Shown here piece after piece: positions 1-8,184 of a stretch of DNA of 64,000 nucleotides. Position 1 is the first letter of the stretch. Each line of letters opens with the position of its first letter. The stretch comes from Hymenobacter sp. 15J16-1T3B (GTDB taxonomy: Bacteria; Bacteroidota; Bacteroidia; Cytophagales; Hymenobacteraceae), in contig NZ_JAJFAV010000001.1 in assembly GCF_020711235.1 (NCBI RefSeq), forward strand, positions 682,001 to 746,000, in the 5' to 3' direction. The position numbers and the translations under genes are program-made. Under the pieces are notes generated by a model. It was not told the origin of the DNA. It did no database searches and was given only the letters and a program-made list of their open reading frames with translations.

Positions 1-1869
1 AATAGCGAAGGTCTTCAGGTCAGTCACGGCCGCGCCCGTCACCACGTCGGTGCCCGTGCTGTAGCCCTGGGTGCGCTCCGCGAAGCGCGTGCCGTCCACC
101 GTCTTGGCTTCCTTATTGGTGTTCATCATCACCATCACCGTATTGCCTTGCTGGTCGTAGCGGAAGTAGGTGTACACGCCGTCCTGGGGGATGAACTGCA
201 TGAGCTTGCCGGTTTGCAGCACCGGGTGGGCCTTGCGGTACAGGCCTAGCTTGCTCACGTAGTCAAAGGCCTCGTTTTCCTGCGCCGTGCGGCCGGCGGC
301 GCTGAATTTGTTGGTTTTGTCGCCGGGCCAGCCGCCGGGGAAGTCCTCGCGCACCTTGCCGTCGGGGTTGGAGAAGTTCTTCATCAGGATTTCCGTGCCG
401 TAGTACAGCTGCGGAATGCCGCGCGTCGTCAGCAGCCAGGCGTAGCCCATCTTCATGCGGCCCAAATCCTCGCCGATAACGGAGTAGACGCGGCTCATGT
501 CGTGGTTGTCCATGAACACCACGTTGCGCGTCGCGTCCTCGTACATCCAGTCGCCCTGCAGCGCGTCGTAGAGCCGGGTGGCGTTGGGATTATCCTTCTT
601 CAGCGCGTCCTGAATGGCGCCCTGCGACTGAAAATCGAGCACGCCCGGCAGGTTGGACTTGAAGCCGTCGACCGGGGCGAAGATGTTGCGGGCAAAGAAG
701 GCCTGCTGGGCTGTGCTGCCCACCCAGGCCTCGCCGAACATGCCCAGCTTGGGGTACTCATCGAGCAGGGCCTGGCCCCAGTCCATCAGGAACTTGGTCT
801 CGGAGTACGGGTAGGTGTCGATGCGGTAGGCGTCGAGGCCGGTGTACTCCACCCACCAGATGAAATTCTGGATGATGTACTTGCTCACCAGCGGATTCGA
901 CTGGTTCACGTCGGGCATCGTGGTGTCGAACCAGCCGTCGTTGTAGCGCTTGGTGTCGTACTGGGCGCGGTAGGGGTCGTTGAGCGCCTGCGAGTTGTAG
1001 TTGCTGCGCGTGAACTGCGGCCACTGGTGCACCCAGTCCTTGGCCGGCGGGTCGAGCTGCAGCTGGCTGTAGCTGCCGATGTGGTTGAGCACCACGTCGT
1101 GAATCACCTTGAGGCCGTTCTGGTGGGCCTTCTGCACAAACTGCACGTACTCCTCGTTCGAGCCGTAGCGCGGGTCCACGGCGTAATAATCGGTGAGGGC
1201 GTAGCCGTGGTAGCTAGCCTTGGGCATGTCGTTCAGCGTCACCGGCGTGGGCCAAATGGCCGTGACGCCCATGCTCTTGAGGTAGTCAAAGTGGTTTTCG
1301 ATGCCCTTCAGGTCGCCGCCGTGGCGCGAATACATGGAGTCGCGGGCCACGGTATGCTCGCGCAGGCCCTTCACCACGTCGTTCTTGGGGTTGCCGTTGG
1401 AGAAACGGTCCGGCATCAGGAAGTATATGAAGTCGGCGCTGCTCACGCCCTGCACGCGGCTGGGGTCGGTATTGCGGGCCCGCAGCTCGTACGAGTAGCT
1501 GAGCTTTTTGCCGCTGCCCGCGAAGCTCAACGGTACTTTGCCAGCTTTGGCCGTGGCCTCCACCCGCAGGTTCACCACCAGGTAGTTGGGGTTGTCGAGC
1601 TTCTGCTGCCCGGTCAGCGTCACGCCCGGGTAGCTGCCCTCGATGCTGGCCGTGCGCTGCCCGATGCCGGGGCCGTACACCAGCAGCTGCAGCTCGGGGT
1701 TTTTCATGCCCACCCACCAGAACGTGGGGTCGATGCGCGTAACACCGCTTTTGGCGGCGGCCGGTGCCGCGGCGGCCGGCGGCTCGGAGGCGGCGCGGAC
1801 GGTGGTAGCGGCGCCGAGCGGCAACAGCAGCAAGGGCAGCCAGGTGGGAATGCGGGGCAGTTGGATCAT
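1..1869 (-). CDS. SusA/neopullulanase-like GH13 alpha-amylase, 3' end beyond window
   Basis: Exported glycoside hydrolase family 13 enzyme that should cleave alpha-1,4 bonds in maltodextrin, cyclodextrin or pullulan. 623 codons are visible from an ATG at 1869; the frame is open at base 1, so only the end is missing. An N-terminal signal peptide (MIQLPRIPTWLPLLLLPLG) is followed by a cyclomaltodextrinase N-terminal domain with the FWWVGMKNPELQ signature near residue 50. The (beta/alpha)8 barrel carries the expected catalytic set: nucleophile D351 in YRIDT, acid/base E380 in GEAW, and D457 closing DNHD. Length fits SusA (about 620 residues). No SusC/SusD pair lies in view, but the gene points out of the window, so neighbours there are unknown. 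Family assignment is firm; exact substrate is inference. Confidence 0.92.
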   Translation of the reverse strand, partial: MIQLPRIPTWLPLLLLPLGAATTVRAASEPPAAAAPAAAKSGVTRIDPTFWWVGMKNPELQLLVYGPGIGQRTASIEGSYPGVTLTGQQKLDNPNYLVVNLRVEATAKAGKVPLSFAGSGKKLSYSYELRARNTDPSRVQGVSSADFIYFLMPDRFSNGNPKNDVVKGLREHTVARDSMYSRHGGDLKGIENHFDYLKSMGVTAIWPTPVTLNDMPKASYHGYALTDYYAVDPRYGSNEEYVQFVQKAHQNGLKVIHDVVLNHIGSYSQLQLDPPAKDWVHQWPQFTRSNYNSQALNDPYRAQYDTKRYNDGWFDTTMPDVNQSNPLVSKYIIQNFIWWVEYTGLDAYRIDTYPYSETKFLMDWGQALLDEYPKLGMFGEAWVGSTAQQAFFARNIFAPVDGFKSNLPGVLDFQSQGAIQDALKKDNPNATRLYDALQGDWMYEDATRNVVFMDNHDMSRVYSVIGEDLGRMKMGYAWLLTTRGIPQLYYGTEILMKNFSNPDGKVREDFPGGWPGDKTNKFSAAGRTAQENEAFDYVSKLGLYRKAHPVLQTGKLMQFIPQDGVYTYFRYDQQGNTVMVMMNTNKEAKTVDGTRFAERTQGYSTGTDVVTGAAVTDLKTFAI

Positions 1870-1975
1870 AAATAAACGGCGCAAGAAATCAGCGCCGAAG
1901 CGGCGCTTGTGCAAAGTAGAAACATCCGCCGCGGGCAACAAAATCAGGATTCGTTTCGGCTTGAGCTACAGCTCA

Positions 1976-2019
1976 AAACAAAGCGCCGCCGCTCCCGATG
2001 GAGCGGCGGCGCTTTGTTT
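1976..2019. terminator. Strong hairpin terminator
   Basis: Perfect 19-bp stem (1976-1994 with 2001-2019), loop CCGATG, with A-run and T-run at the two ends. It lies downstream of the minus-strand lipoprotein gene at 2215 and upstream of the GH13 gene, so it most likely ends the lipoprotein transcript. Confidence 0.8.
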
Positions 2020-2082
2020 CGCCGGAACGCCTTGTCTCGACAAGCTCGACAGGACGTTTTTAATTGCGAAGCTGTGTAGGAA

Positions 2083-2169
2083 GTGTCATCCTGAGCTTGC
2101 GAAGGACCTTATCACGCCTGAACGACCCGCGTAGGCGTGATAAGGTCCTTCGCAAGCTCAGGATGACAC
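2083..2169. repeat. CATCCTGAG-family palindromic repeat, perfect copy
   Basis: A perfect 37-bp inverted repeat (2083-2119 and 2133-2169) around a 13-bp loop. The outer part reads GTCATCCTGAGC, then GCGAAGGACCTT. The same words recur at 27551, 45806 and 45963-45996, always between genes. With the terminator at 1976 it fills the 345-bp gap between the GH13 and lipoprotein genes; I see no gene in that gap. Confidence 0.9.
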
Positions 2170-2214
2170 ACCACTTCAACGAAATCTACTTCCTAAACCG
2201 CTTCTGCGGCGGCC

Positions 2215-3627
2215 TTAGTTTGTCACCTTGGCCAGCCAGAGCGAGGCGTTCAGATGGAAACGGGCGTGCGAGGCCAGCTCCGTCCAGCCCGGGTACACGG
2301 TGTTGCCGGGCGAGCCGGTGCCGTCATCGGCGGGCGAAGAGTCGCCGATGACCACCACGCGGCCGGTGCCGTAGGTGCTGCTGGCGCACATGATGTTGGT
2401 GTTGCCCTGGGCCGAGGTGCTGCGCCACACCAGCGGCACGGCGGCCGAGCCGGAGGTCTTGGTGATGGTGGCCCCGTTGCTGTACTTGATCTGGGTGACG
2501 GCGCCCTGCGGGCCGTTCAGAATCGGGTTGGTGCTGCTGGCCAGTACGTTGGAAGAGGTTTCGACGATGTTGTTCAAATCAATGCTGAAGCCGAAGGGGT
2601 TGCTTTGCACCGAGTTGTTGCTCATCAAGTCGTTCCAGATGGCAGGCGAGTCATACCCGTCGCTGTTGCGGTCCGACACGTCGTGGTCGGAAATCATGAA
2701 CAGGCCACCGCCGTTCTGCACGAAGCGCACCAGGGCGGTTTTCTCGGCGGCCGTAAACAGCGTGTTCGGCTCGTCAATAATAAACACATTGTAGTTCTGC
2801 AGGTCTTGGGCGCCGGTGGTGCCGTAGGTGATGGGCACGCCCGCGGGCAGGTGCTCCACCGAGTGACCCAGCTTCACCAGGCTCACCCCCCAGCTCGACA
2901 GCGCGCCGGTCCAGTACGTTTCGCTGGTGCTGCTGGTGATGCCCGAGGCGGCCGGCGTGGGGTAGCGCGCCACCACGCCCGCGTCCACGTCCATCACCCA
3001 GTCGGCGTTGCCGGCCGTTTCGGCGTGGCCCGCGTCGATGAGGAATTTCTTAGCCGTGCCGCCGGTGCTTCCGCCGCCGCTGTAGGTCTGAATGTCGAGG
3101 TTGTCGAAGTTGACGCGGTTGGCCGAGCCGTCGGTCTTGCGAATCTCGAAGCGCACCGAGCCGCTCTGGTTGACCGTGAACGTGGCCGTGCTGAGCGTAG
3201 CGCTGCTGGTCGTCACGGTCGAGCCAACCTTGGTGTAGCTCGCGCCGCTGTCCACCGATTTCCACAGCTCCCAGGTCGAGGCGCCGTCGGTGCCGTAGGT
3301 GGCGTGGCTGATGGTGACGGTGCCCGCGCCGCCCGTCGCGTTGAAATTCATGGTCAGCTTGCCCGCGTTGCGCACCCGCGCCGACTGCGCCCCGGTTTTG
3401 GGGTCGGAGGTGGTGGTGCCGAGCAGCGCGTCGTCGAGCGTCCAGGAGCCGGAGCCCAGCGTGACCGTGCCCACCGAGTAGGCTGTTTTGGTGCCCGACT
3501 CGAAGCCCTCGGGAAAACCCGTGTTGGATACGTCGTGGCTGGCTACCACGGGCAGCAGCGTGCCCTGGGGCGGCGGGGCGTCGGTTTTGGCGCAGCCGAA
3601 GGCCAGCACCAGCAGGGGGCAGCCCAC
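2215..3627 (-). CDS. Secreted lipoprotein with jelly-roll-like and amidotransferase-like regions
   Basis: Unrecognised extracytoplasmic protein of about 470 residues. The start has a lipobox-like stretch (LLVLAFGC) followed by a Pro-rich spacer. Residues roughly 35-180 look like a beta-sandwich carbohydrate-binding or adhesion domain (many T/S/V/G strands, ending VNFDNLDIQTYSGG). Residues about 190-470 look like a class I glutamine-amidotransferase-like fold: FLIDAGHAE, YNVFIIDEPN, FVQNGGGLFMISDHD and GRVVVIGDSS resemble ThuA/DUF4350-type domains, so it may bind or process a small ligand or nuclease-like substrate. The only in-frame start near the lipobox is GTG 3627, which gives an abnormally short leader without positive charge. 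An ATG at 3647 encodes a normal leader (MRISTRLW) but in another frame, so a 1-bp frameshift is suspected. Terminators follow at 1976. Confidence 0.7.
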   Translation of the reverse strand: MGCPLLVLAFGCAKTDAPPPQGTLLPVVASHDVSNTGFPEGFESGTKTAYSVGTVTLGSGSWTLDDALLGTTTSDPKTGAQSARVRNAGKLTMNFNATGGAGTVTISHATYGTDGASTWELWKSVDSGASYTKVGSTVTTSSATLSTATFTVNQSGSVRFEIRKTDGSANRVNFDNLDIQTYSGGGSTGGTAKKFLIDAGHAETAGNADWVMDVDAGVVARYPTPAASGITSSTSETYWTGALSSWGVSLVKLGHSVEHLPAGVPITYGTTGAQDLQNYNVFIIDEPNTLFTAAEKTALVRFVQNGGGLFMISDHDVSDRNSDGYDSPAIWNDLMSNNSVQSNPFGFSIDLNNIVETSSNVLASSTNPILNGPQGAVTQIKYSNGATITKTSGSAAVPLVWRSTSAQGNTNIMCASSTYGTGRVVVIGDSSPADDGTGSPGNTVYPGWTELASHARFHLNASLWLAKVTN

Positions 3628-3647
3628 AGGCGAGTAGAAATTCTCAT

Positions 3648-3942
3648 AAGGTGTGTGGAAGGTGGAAAAGGGGGAGAACTGTGCGGATTGGCAGAAAATA
3701 CTGTCCTATCGGGTCTTAAATTAAAATTTTATTAAAAAACATCACAGTATACTGACGTATTCTTTAAAATATATAGCGTTGAGCCTCCGAAAGCTCGTTT
3801 GCAGGCCCCTGCGTAGCTTAGCGGCCCTCTGCGCCACCCGCTTGGGCGGGGGCAAGGACGTTTTTGTTGCGTCATTTTTTTAGGTTTGTCAACTCGTGCG
3901 CCGGCCCCGGCCGGCCCGCGTCGTTCCACTCCCCTTCCTCTC
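3648..3942. promoter_or_regulatory. Divergent promoter region, lipoprotein / glgP
   Basis: Separates the minus-strand lipoprotein from the plus-strand phosphorylase. Bases about 3700-3780 are very AT-rich against a GC-rich background. A perfect Bacteroidota minus-7 element TAGGTTTG lies at 3881-3888, with TTTTTG at 3861-3866 upstream. The spacer is 14 bp rather than the usual 19-21, so the minus-33 assignment is weak. It would start transcription about 50 bases before the glgP ATG. This also argues against the longer TTG start at 3886, which overlaps the minus-7 box. Confidence 0.5.
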
Positions 3943-5601
3943 ATGGCTTTTACCTACTCTTCCTACACGCCCGCTCCCGAGTTCAGCAAGTCGGCGGCTT
4001 ACTTCTCCATGGAGTTTGCCATCGACCAAGCCCTCAAAACGTACTCCGGCGGCCTGGGCTTCCTGGCCGGCTCGCACATGCGCTCGGCCTACGAGCTCAA
4101 GCAAAACCTCATCGGCATCGGCATCCTGTGGAGCTACGGCTACTACGACCAGGGCCGGCAGCAGGACCAGACCATGCGCGCCGACTTCACCGAGAAGTAC
4201 TACAGCTTCCTGCAGGATACGGGCTTCACCTTCGACATCACCATTCACTCGGCCCCGGTGAAGGTGAAGGCCTTCTACCTCGCCCCCGAGGTGTTCGGCA
4301 CCTGCCCGATGTTTTTCCTGACCACCGACATTCCGGAAAACGACTACCTCTCGCGCACCATCTCCCACCACCTCTACGACGCTGACACGGCGGCGCGCGT
4401 GGCCCAGAGCATTCTGCTGGGCGTGGGCGGCGGCAAGCTGCTGGACTTGCTCAACCGCACCCCGGAGGTATACCACCTCAACGAGGGCCACGGCCTGCCG
4501 CTGGCGTTTTACCTGCACGAAAAGCACGGCCGCAAGCGCGAAGAAGTGCAGAAGCGCCTGGTATTTACCACGCACACGCCCGAACTGGCCGGCAACGAGG
4601 AGCACCCGATGAAGCTGCTCGAAGACATGACCTTCTTCTCGGGCCTCTCGGGCCAGGAAGTGCGCGAGCTGGGCTTGGTGGAGAATGAACGCCTCAACTA
4701 CACGCTCACGGCCCTGCGCATGGCGCGCATGGCCAACGGCGTATCGGAAGTGCACGGCCGCGTGGCCCGCGACATGTGGGGCCACTACCAGGGCATCTGC
4801 CCCATCATCCACATCACCAACTCGCAGAACGGCACCTACTGGCGCGACGCCCTGCTGCACAAGGCCCTGAACTCGGCCGCCAGCAGCGCCGCCAAGAACC
4901 TGAAGGCCCGCAAGCGCGAGCTGAAGCAGCAGCTGTTCAAGGTCGTGGCCGACCAGACCGGCAAGCTGTTCGACCCGGACGTGCTGACCGTGGTGTGGGC
5001 CCGCCGCTTTGCCGGCTACAAGCGCGCCAACCTAATTATGAACGACTTCGCCCGCTTCGAGGCGTTGGTGAACAATGCCGACCGCCCGGTGCAGGTCATC
5101 TGGGCCGGCAAGCCTTACCCCAAGGACTACGGCGCCATCGGCCTGTTCAACGAGCTGATTACCCGCAGCAAGCACCTGAAAAACTGCGCCGTGCTCGTCG
5201 GTTACGAACTGGGCCTGTCGGCCCTGCTCAAGAAGGGCTCCGACGTTTGGCTGAACACCCCGCGCTTCCCGCGCGAGGCCTCGGGCACCTCGGGCATGAC
5301 GGCCGCCATGAACGGCAGCCTGAGCCTGAGCATTCCCGACGGCTGGATTCCGGAGTTTGTGCGCCACGGCGAAAACGGCTTCCTCATTCCCCTGGCCGAC
5401 CTGGAACTGCCCGATGGCGAGAAGGACCGCATCGAAGCCGCCGGCACCCTCGACGTGCTCGAACAGGAAATCCTGCCGCTCTACTACAACAAGCCCGCCG
5501 ACTACTGGAAAGTGGTGCAGACCACCATGCGCGAAATCGAGCCGCAGTTCGAGTCGGGCCGCATGGCTACCGAATACTACGAGCTGATGTACAACGCGTA
5601 G
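3943..5601 (+). CDS. glgP: Short-type alpha-glucan phosphorylase (GT35)
   Basis: Cytoplasmic glycogen/maltodextrin phosphorylase family enzyme, expected to release glucose-1-phosphate from alpha-1,4-glucan. The 552-residue product is the short form lacking the long N-terminal regulatory region of E. coli GlgP. Conserved blocks seen: TYSGGLGFLAGSH near residue 35, HLNEGH near 180, VWARRFAGYKRANL near 355, and DVWLNTPRFPREASGTSGM near 440-452. In classical phosphorylases the last block continues with the lysine that binds PLP (SGTGNMKF); here Thr453 stands at that place (GTSGMTAAMNG). This may be a Bacteroidota subfamily trait or loss of PLP chemistry. ATG 3943 is preferred because homology begins right after it. 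Transcription likely ends at the hairpin at 5667. Confidence 0.88.
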   Translation: MAFTYSSYTPAPEFSKSAAYFSMEFAIDQALKTYSGGLGFLAGSHMRSAYELKQNLIGIGILWSYGYYDQGRQQDQTMRADFTEKYYSFLQDTGFTFDITIHSAPVKVKAFYLAPEVFGTCPMFFLTTDIPENDYLSRTISHHLYDADTAARVAQSILLGVGGGKLLDLLNRTPEVYHLNEGHGLPLAFYLHEKHGRKREEVQKRLVFTTHTPELAGNEEHPMKLLEDMTFFSGLSGQEVRELGLVENERLNYTLTALRMARMANGVSEVHGRVARDMWGHYQGICPIIHITNSQNGTYWRDALLHKALNSAASSAAKNLKARKRELKQQLFKVVADQTGKLFDPDVLTVVWARRFAGYKRANLIMNDFARFEALVNNADRPVQVIWAGKPYPKDYGAIGLFNELITRSKHLKNCAVLVGYELGLSALLKKGSDVWLNTPRFPREASGTSGMTAAMNGSLSLSIPDGWIPEFVRHGENGFLIPLADLELPDGEKDRIEAAGTLDVLEQEILPLYYNKPADYWKVVQTTMREIEPQFESGRMATEYYELMYNA

Positions 5602-5605
5602 ACAA

Positions 5606-5772
5606 AGGTGAAATTTTGAATTTGTGAAGTTGTAAGTTGACGTTCAACGGCATCGTTCACAAGCCGAAACGGCCCCGGTTGCGCTTGCAGCCGGGGCCGT
5701 TTCCGTTGAACGGATAAAAGCTTTGTAAGTCGGAATGACGCTTCACAACTTCACAAATTCAAAACTTCACCT
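5606..5772. repeat. GTGAA-type inverted-arm intergenic element, locus 1
   Basis: Two arms, 5606-5635 and 5740-5772, are inverted copies: 24 of 25 bases match over the core (AGGTGAAnTTTTGAATTTG and on). The left arm begins 4 bases after the glgP stop; the right arm contains the stop codon of the convergent esterase gene. Arms consist of a roughly 7-bp repeat of the type TTGTGAA. Similar elements lie at 25750-25869 and 56786-56896. Confidence 0.85.
5667..5702. terminator. Bidirectional terminator between glgP and esterase
   Basis: GC-rich hairpin, stem 5667-5678 with 5691-5702 (AAACGGCCCCGG), extended inward by further pairs, ending in T's on either strand. It sits between two convergent genes, inside the inverted-arm element. 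Confidence 0.8.
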
Positions 5773-6345
5773 CTGCAACACCGGCTGCAGCACCGTCCAC
5801 ACGTTGTCGGCCACGATGCGGTAGCCGGCGGCGTTGGGGTGGGCGCGGTCGGGCAGGTTCAGCTCGGGCCGGCCGAGCACGCCCTGCAGCAGGAAGGGCA
5901 CGAAGTCGAGGCCGTTTTTCTCGGCCAGGGGCCGGAACTGGGCCTTGAACTCCTGGGCGTAGCGCACGAACTGGTGCGCGCCGAAGGGACCGAGGTCGAA
6001 GGGAAACTCCATGCCCACGAGCACCACGCGGCACGCGGGGTACTGGCGCTGCACCTCGTCGATGATGCGCTGCAGGTTCTGGGTGGTTTCGCGCACCGGA
6101 ATGCCGCGCAAGCCGTCGTTGGCGCCCAGCTCCAGCACGAACACATCGGGCCGGCGGCGGCTGAGCACCGCGGGCAGGCGCTGCAGGCCGCCGGCGGTGG
6201 TTTCGCCGCTTACGCCCGCGTTGATGCACTGCCAAGCCAGGCCCAGCGCGTCGATTTTCTGCTGAATGAGGGCCGGAAATGCCTGCGGGGCGGGCAGGCC
6301 ATAGCCAGCCGTGAGGGAGTCGCCGAAGAAAATAATGTTGCGCAT
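5767..6345 (-). CDS. TesA-like SGNH/GDSL esterase (arylesterase/lysophospholipase)
   Basis: A 192-residue SGNH hydrolase predicted to cleave acyl esters or thioesters. Block I has the nucleophile Ser in FFGDSLTAGYG (residues 7-17). Block II has Gly in AGVSGET, block III Asn in LELGANDGLRG, and block V the Asp/His pair in DRAHPNAAGY near residue 172. This matches the E. coli TesA/arylesterase subfamily, also in length. Unlike E. coli TesA there is no signal peptide: the protein begins MRNIIFFGDS, so it should be cytoplasmic. The stop codon is embedded in the right arm of the intergenic repeat at 5740-5772. It is divergent from the secreted-protein operon at 6532. Confidence 0.9.
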   Translation of the reverse strand: MRNIIFFGDSLTAGYGLPAPQAFPALIQQKIDALGLAWQCINAGVSGETTAGGLQRLPAVLSRRRPDVFVLELGANDGLRGIPVRETTQNLQRIIDEVQRQYPACRVVLVGMEFPFDLGPFGAHQFVRYAQEFKAQFRPLAEKNGLDFVPFLLQGVLGRPELNLPDRAHPNAAGYRIVADNVWTVLQPVLQR

Positions 6346-6531
6346 GGGAAGAGCGGCCGCTGCCGGGTTGAAGTGCCCGCAACGGCCACGCTGGCTGTAC
6401 GGCCCGGGCGCGGGCTAGTTATGCGCAGCGGCCAGGGAAGCTCGGCTGTAAGGAGGGCCGCAGCAGTCTTCTGAACTTCATGCAAATGACATAGCTTATG
6501 CCATATATTGCGCCACTTTACGCTGCAGGCT

Positions 6532-7497
6532 ATGGACAAACACTACTCTTTTCTGGCCGGCTTGCTGCTGGCGGCTACGGGCGTTTCGGCGCAGAGCGTG
6601 GGCATCGGTACCGGCGCCGCCGCGCCAGCGGCCTCGGCCATGCTGGAAGTGGCCTCGACCACCAAGGGCATGCTGGTGCCGCGCATGACGCAGGCCCAGC
6701 GCACGGCCATCAGCAGCCCAGCCCAGGGCCTGCTGGTGTACCAGACCGACGGCACCGCGGGCTTCTACTACAACACCAGCGCCACCAGCACCGCCGCTTG
6801 GCTGTGGCTGCCGGACAAAGCCTCCGCCGGCGACAACCTGGGCAACGGTACGGCCACCTCGGCCGTGAAGCTCAACGGCAACAGCCTTTCCAACAACGGC
6901 ACCGGCGGCATCAGCATCGTCGACGCCGGGCACGTGACCATCACCGGCAACAACACGGTGACGGGCAACAGCACCATCGGCGGAACGGCCAGCGTGACGG
7001 GCAACGCCAGCGTGCTGGGCGTCGTGGGCGTTGGCACTGCTACCCCCGATTCCAAGGCGGTGCTGGATATCAGCAGCACCACCAAGGGCCTGCTGCCGCC
7101 GCGCATGAGCAAAACCCAGCGGGACGCCATGGGCACCCCCACCGTGGGCATGCTCATCGTGCAAACCGACAACACCCCCGGCTTGTACCAGTACACGGCC
7201 ACGGGCTGGGCCAGCGTCGGGGCCGGGGTGTACACCGCCGAAAGCTCCTCTAGCGGGGCCGCGCCGACGAGTGCCGTCACGGTGAACCCCTCGGTGACCA
7301 ACATCGTGTACACCGACAACGGCGTCGGCAACGGCACCGTGACGCTGGGCACGGGCACAGAAGGCCAGCGCTTGGTCATCGTCAACAACGACAACGGCTA
7401 CCTCACGGTGGTATCGGCCAGCGGCACGGGCAACATCCTGCCCAAGTACGCGGTCCGCTTCATCTACACCGCCGGGGCCTGGCGCCGCGAGTCCTGA
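6532..7497 (+). CDS. Secreted GIGT-type fibre-like surface protein
   Basis: A 321-residue exported protein of unknown role. Signal peptide MDKHYSFLAGLLLAATG ends near VSAQ. The mature part starts SVGIGTGAAAP and twice carries the Bacteroidota fibre signature 'LEVASTTKGMLVPRMTQAQR ... GLLVYQTD' (about residues 38-80) and 'LDISSTTKGLLPPRMSKTQR ... GMLIVQTD' (about 180-222), separated by a low-complexity N/G/T region. Such modules occur in tail-fibre-like and S74-type surface proteins. ATG 6532 is chosen over the upstream 6508 ATG because it starts the signal peptide. It heads an apparent operon with three tail-collar genes (gaps 37, 11 and 2 bases) and is probably part of the same surface structure. 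Confidence 0.75.
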   Translation: MDKHYSFLAGLLLAATGVSAQSVGIGTGAAAPAASAMLEVASTTKGMLVPRMTQAQRTAISSPAQGLLVYQTDGTAGFYYNTSATSTAAWLWLPDKASAGDNLGNGTATSAVKLNGNSLSNNGTGGISIVDAGHVTITGNNTVTGNSTIGGTASVTGNASVLGVVGVGTATPDSKAVLDISSTTKGLLPPRMSKTQRDAMGTPTVGMLIVQTDNTPGLYQYTATGWASVGAGVYTAESSSSGAAPTSAVTVNPSVTNIVYTDNGVGNGTVTLGTGTEGQRLVIVNNDNGYLTVVSASGTGNILPKYAVRFIYTAGAWRRES

Positions 7498-7534
7498 TGC
7501 GCCTTCTGTCTCTTCTTTCGGCTTCTGCTCTCTG

Positions 7535-8173
7535 ATGGCACACGCTTCTTCTTCCCGGACGACGCGCCGCACCTGGCTGCGCCGCGTGCAGGGCTGGCTG
7601 CGGCCGGCGGCTGCGGCCCCGGCCACCTATGCGCCCCGCCGAATGGCGGTGTTCGGCAGCGGCGGTACCGGCACGCCTTACATTGGTGAAATAGCCATTT
7701 TTGCGGGCAACTTCGCTCCGGCCGGCTGGGCCTTCTGCGACGGCAGCCTGCTGCCCATCAGCGAGTACGACACGCTGTTCAACCTCATCGGCACCACCTA
7801 CGGCGGCGACGGGGAGTCAACCTTTGCCCTACCCGACCTACGCGGCCGCGCCCCGCTGCACGCCGGCAGCGGCTTTATCATCGGGGAAACCGCGGGCGTG
7901 GAGGAAGTCACGCTGTCCGTGCAGCAGATACCCACGCACAACCACGGCTTGCCCGCCAGCACCCAGCCGGGCACCACGGATTCGCCGTCGGGCGCCGTGC
8001 CGGCCGACGGCGGCAACGGCTCGGCCCAGTACACCCAGGACACGGGCAGCCTCGTCAAGCAGCCGGTGCAAACCCTGACGCCCGTGGGCGGCTCGCAGCC
8101 GCACACCAACATGCAGCCCTACCTGGTGGTCAACTACATCATTTCGCTGTTCGGCGTCTACCCCCAACCATAG
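7535..8173 (+). CDS. Tail-collar (MdpB-like) protein 1 with twin-arginine leader
   Basis: A 212-residue member of the phage Tail Collar / microcystin-dependent protein family. After the leader, the domain runs PYIGEIAIFAGNFAPAGWAFCDGSLLPI (about 49-76), LIGTTYGGDGESTFALPDLRGRAP, QIPTHNHG and the ending NMQPYLVVNYIISLFGVYPQP. The first 20 residues contain TTRRTWLRR, a recognisable Tat motif (S/T-RR-x-F/W-L-K/R), though the hydrophobic stretch after it is weak and Ala/Pro-rich. Function of these proteins in free-living bacteria is not established; by fold they should form trimeric spike or collar parts. It is the least similar of the three paralogues at its N-terminus. Confidence 0.85.
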   Translation: MAHASSSRTTRRTWLRRVQGWLRPAAAAPATYAPRRMAVFGSGGTGTPYIGEIAIFAGNFAPAGWAFCDGSLLPISEYDTLFNLIGTTYGGDGESTFALPDLRGRAPLHAGSGFIIGETAGVEEVTLSVQQIPTHNHGLPASTQPGTTDSPSGAVPADGGNGSAQYTQDTGSLVKQPVQTLTPVGGSQPHTNMQPYLVVNYIISLFGVYPQP

Positions 8174-8184
8174 CCTCCTCGCAT

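Noticed and set aside
3780-3870. Possible small RNA or repeat in the glgP leader (words like CTTAGCGGCCCTCTGCGCC)
   Set aside because: Only weak hairpins and no second copy in this window, so I could not support a feature.
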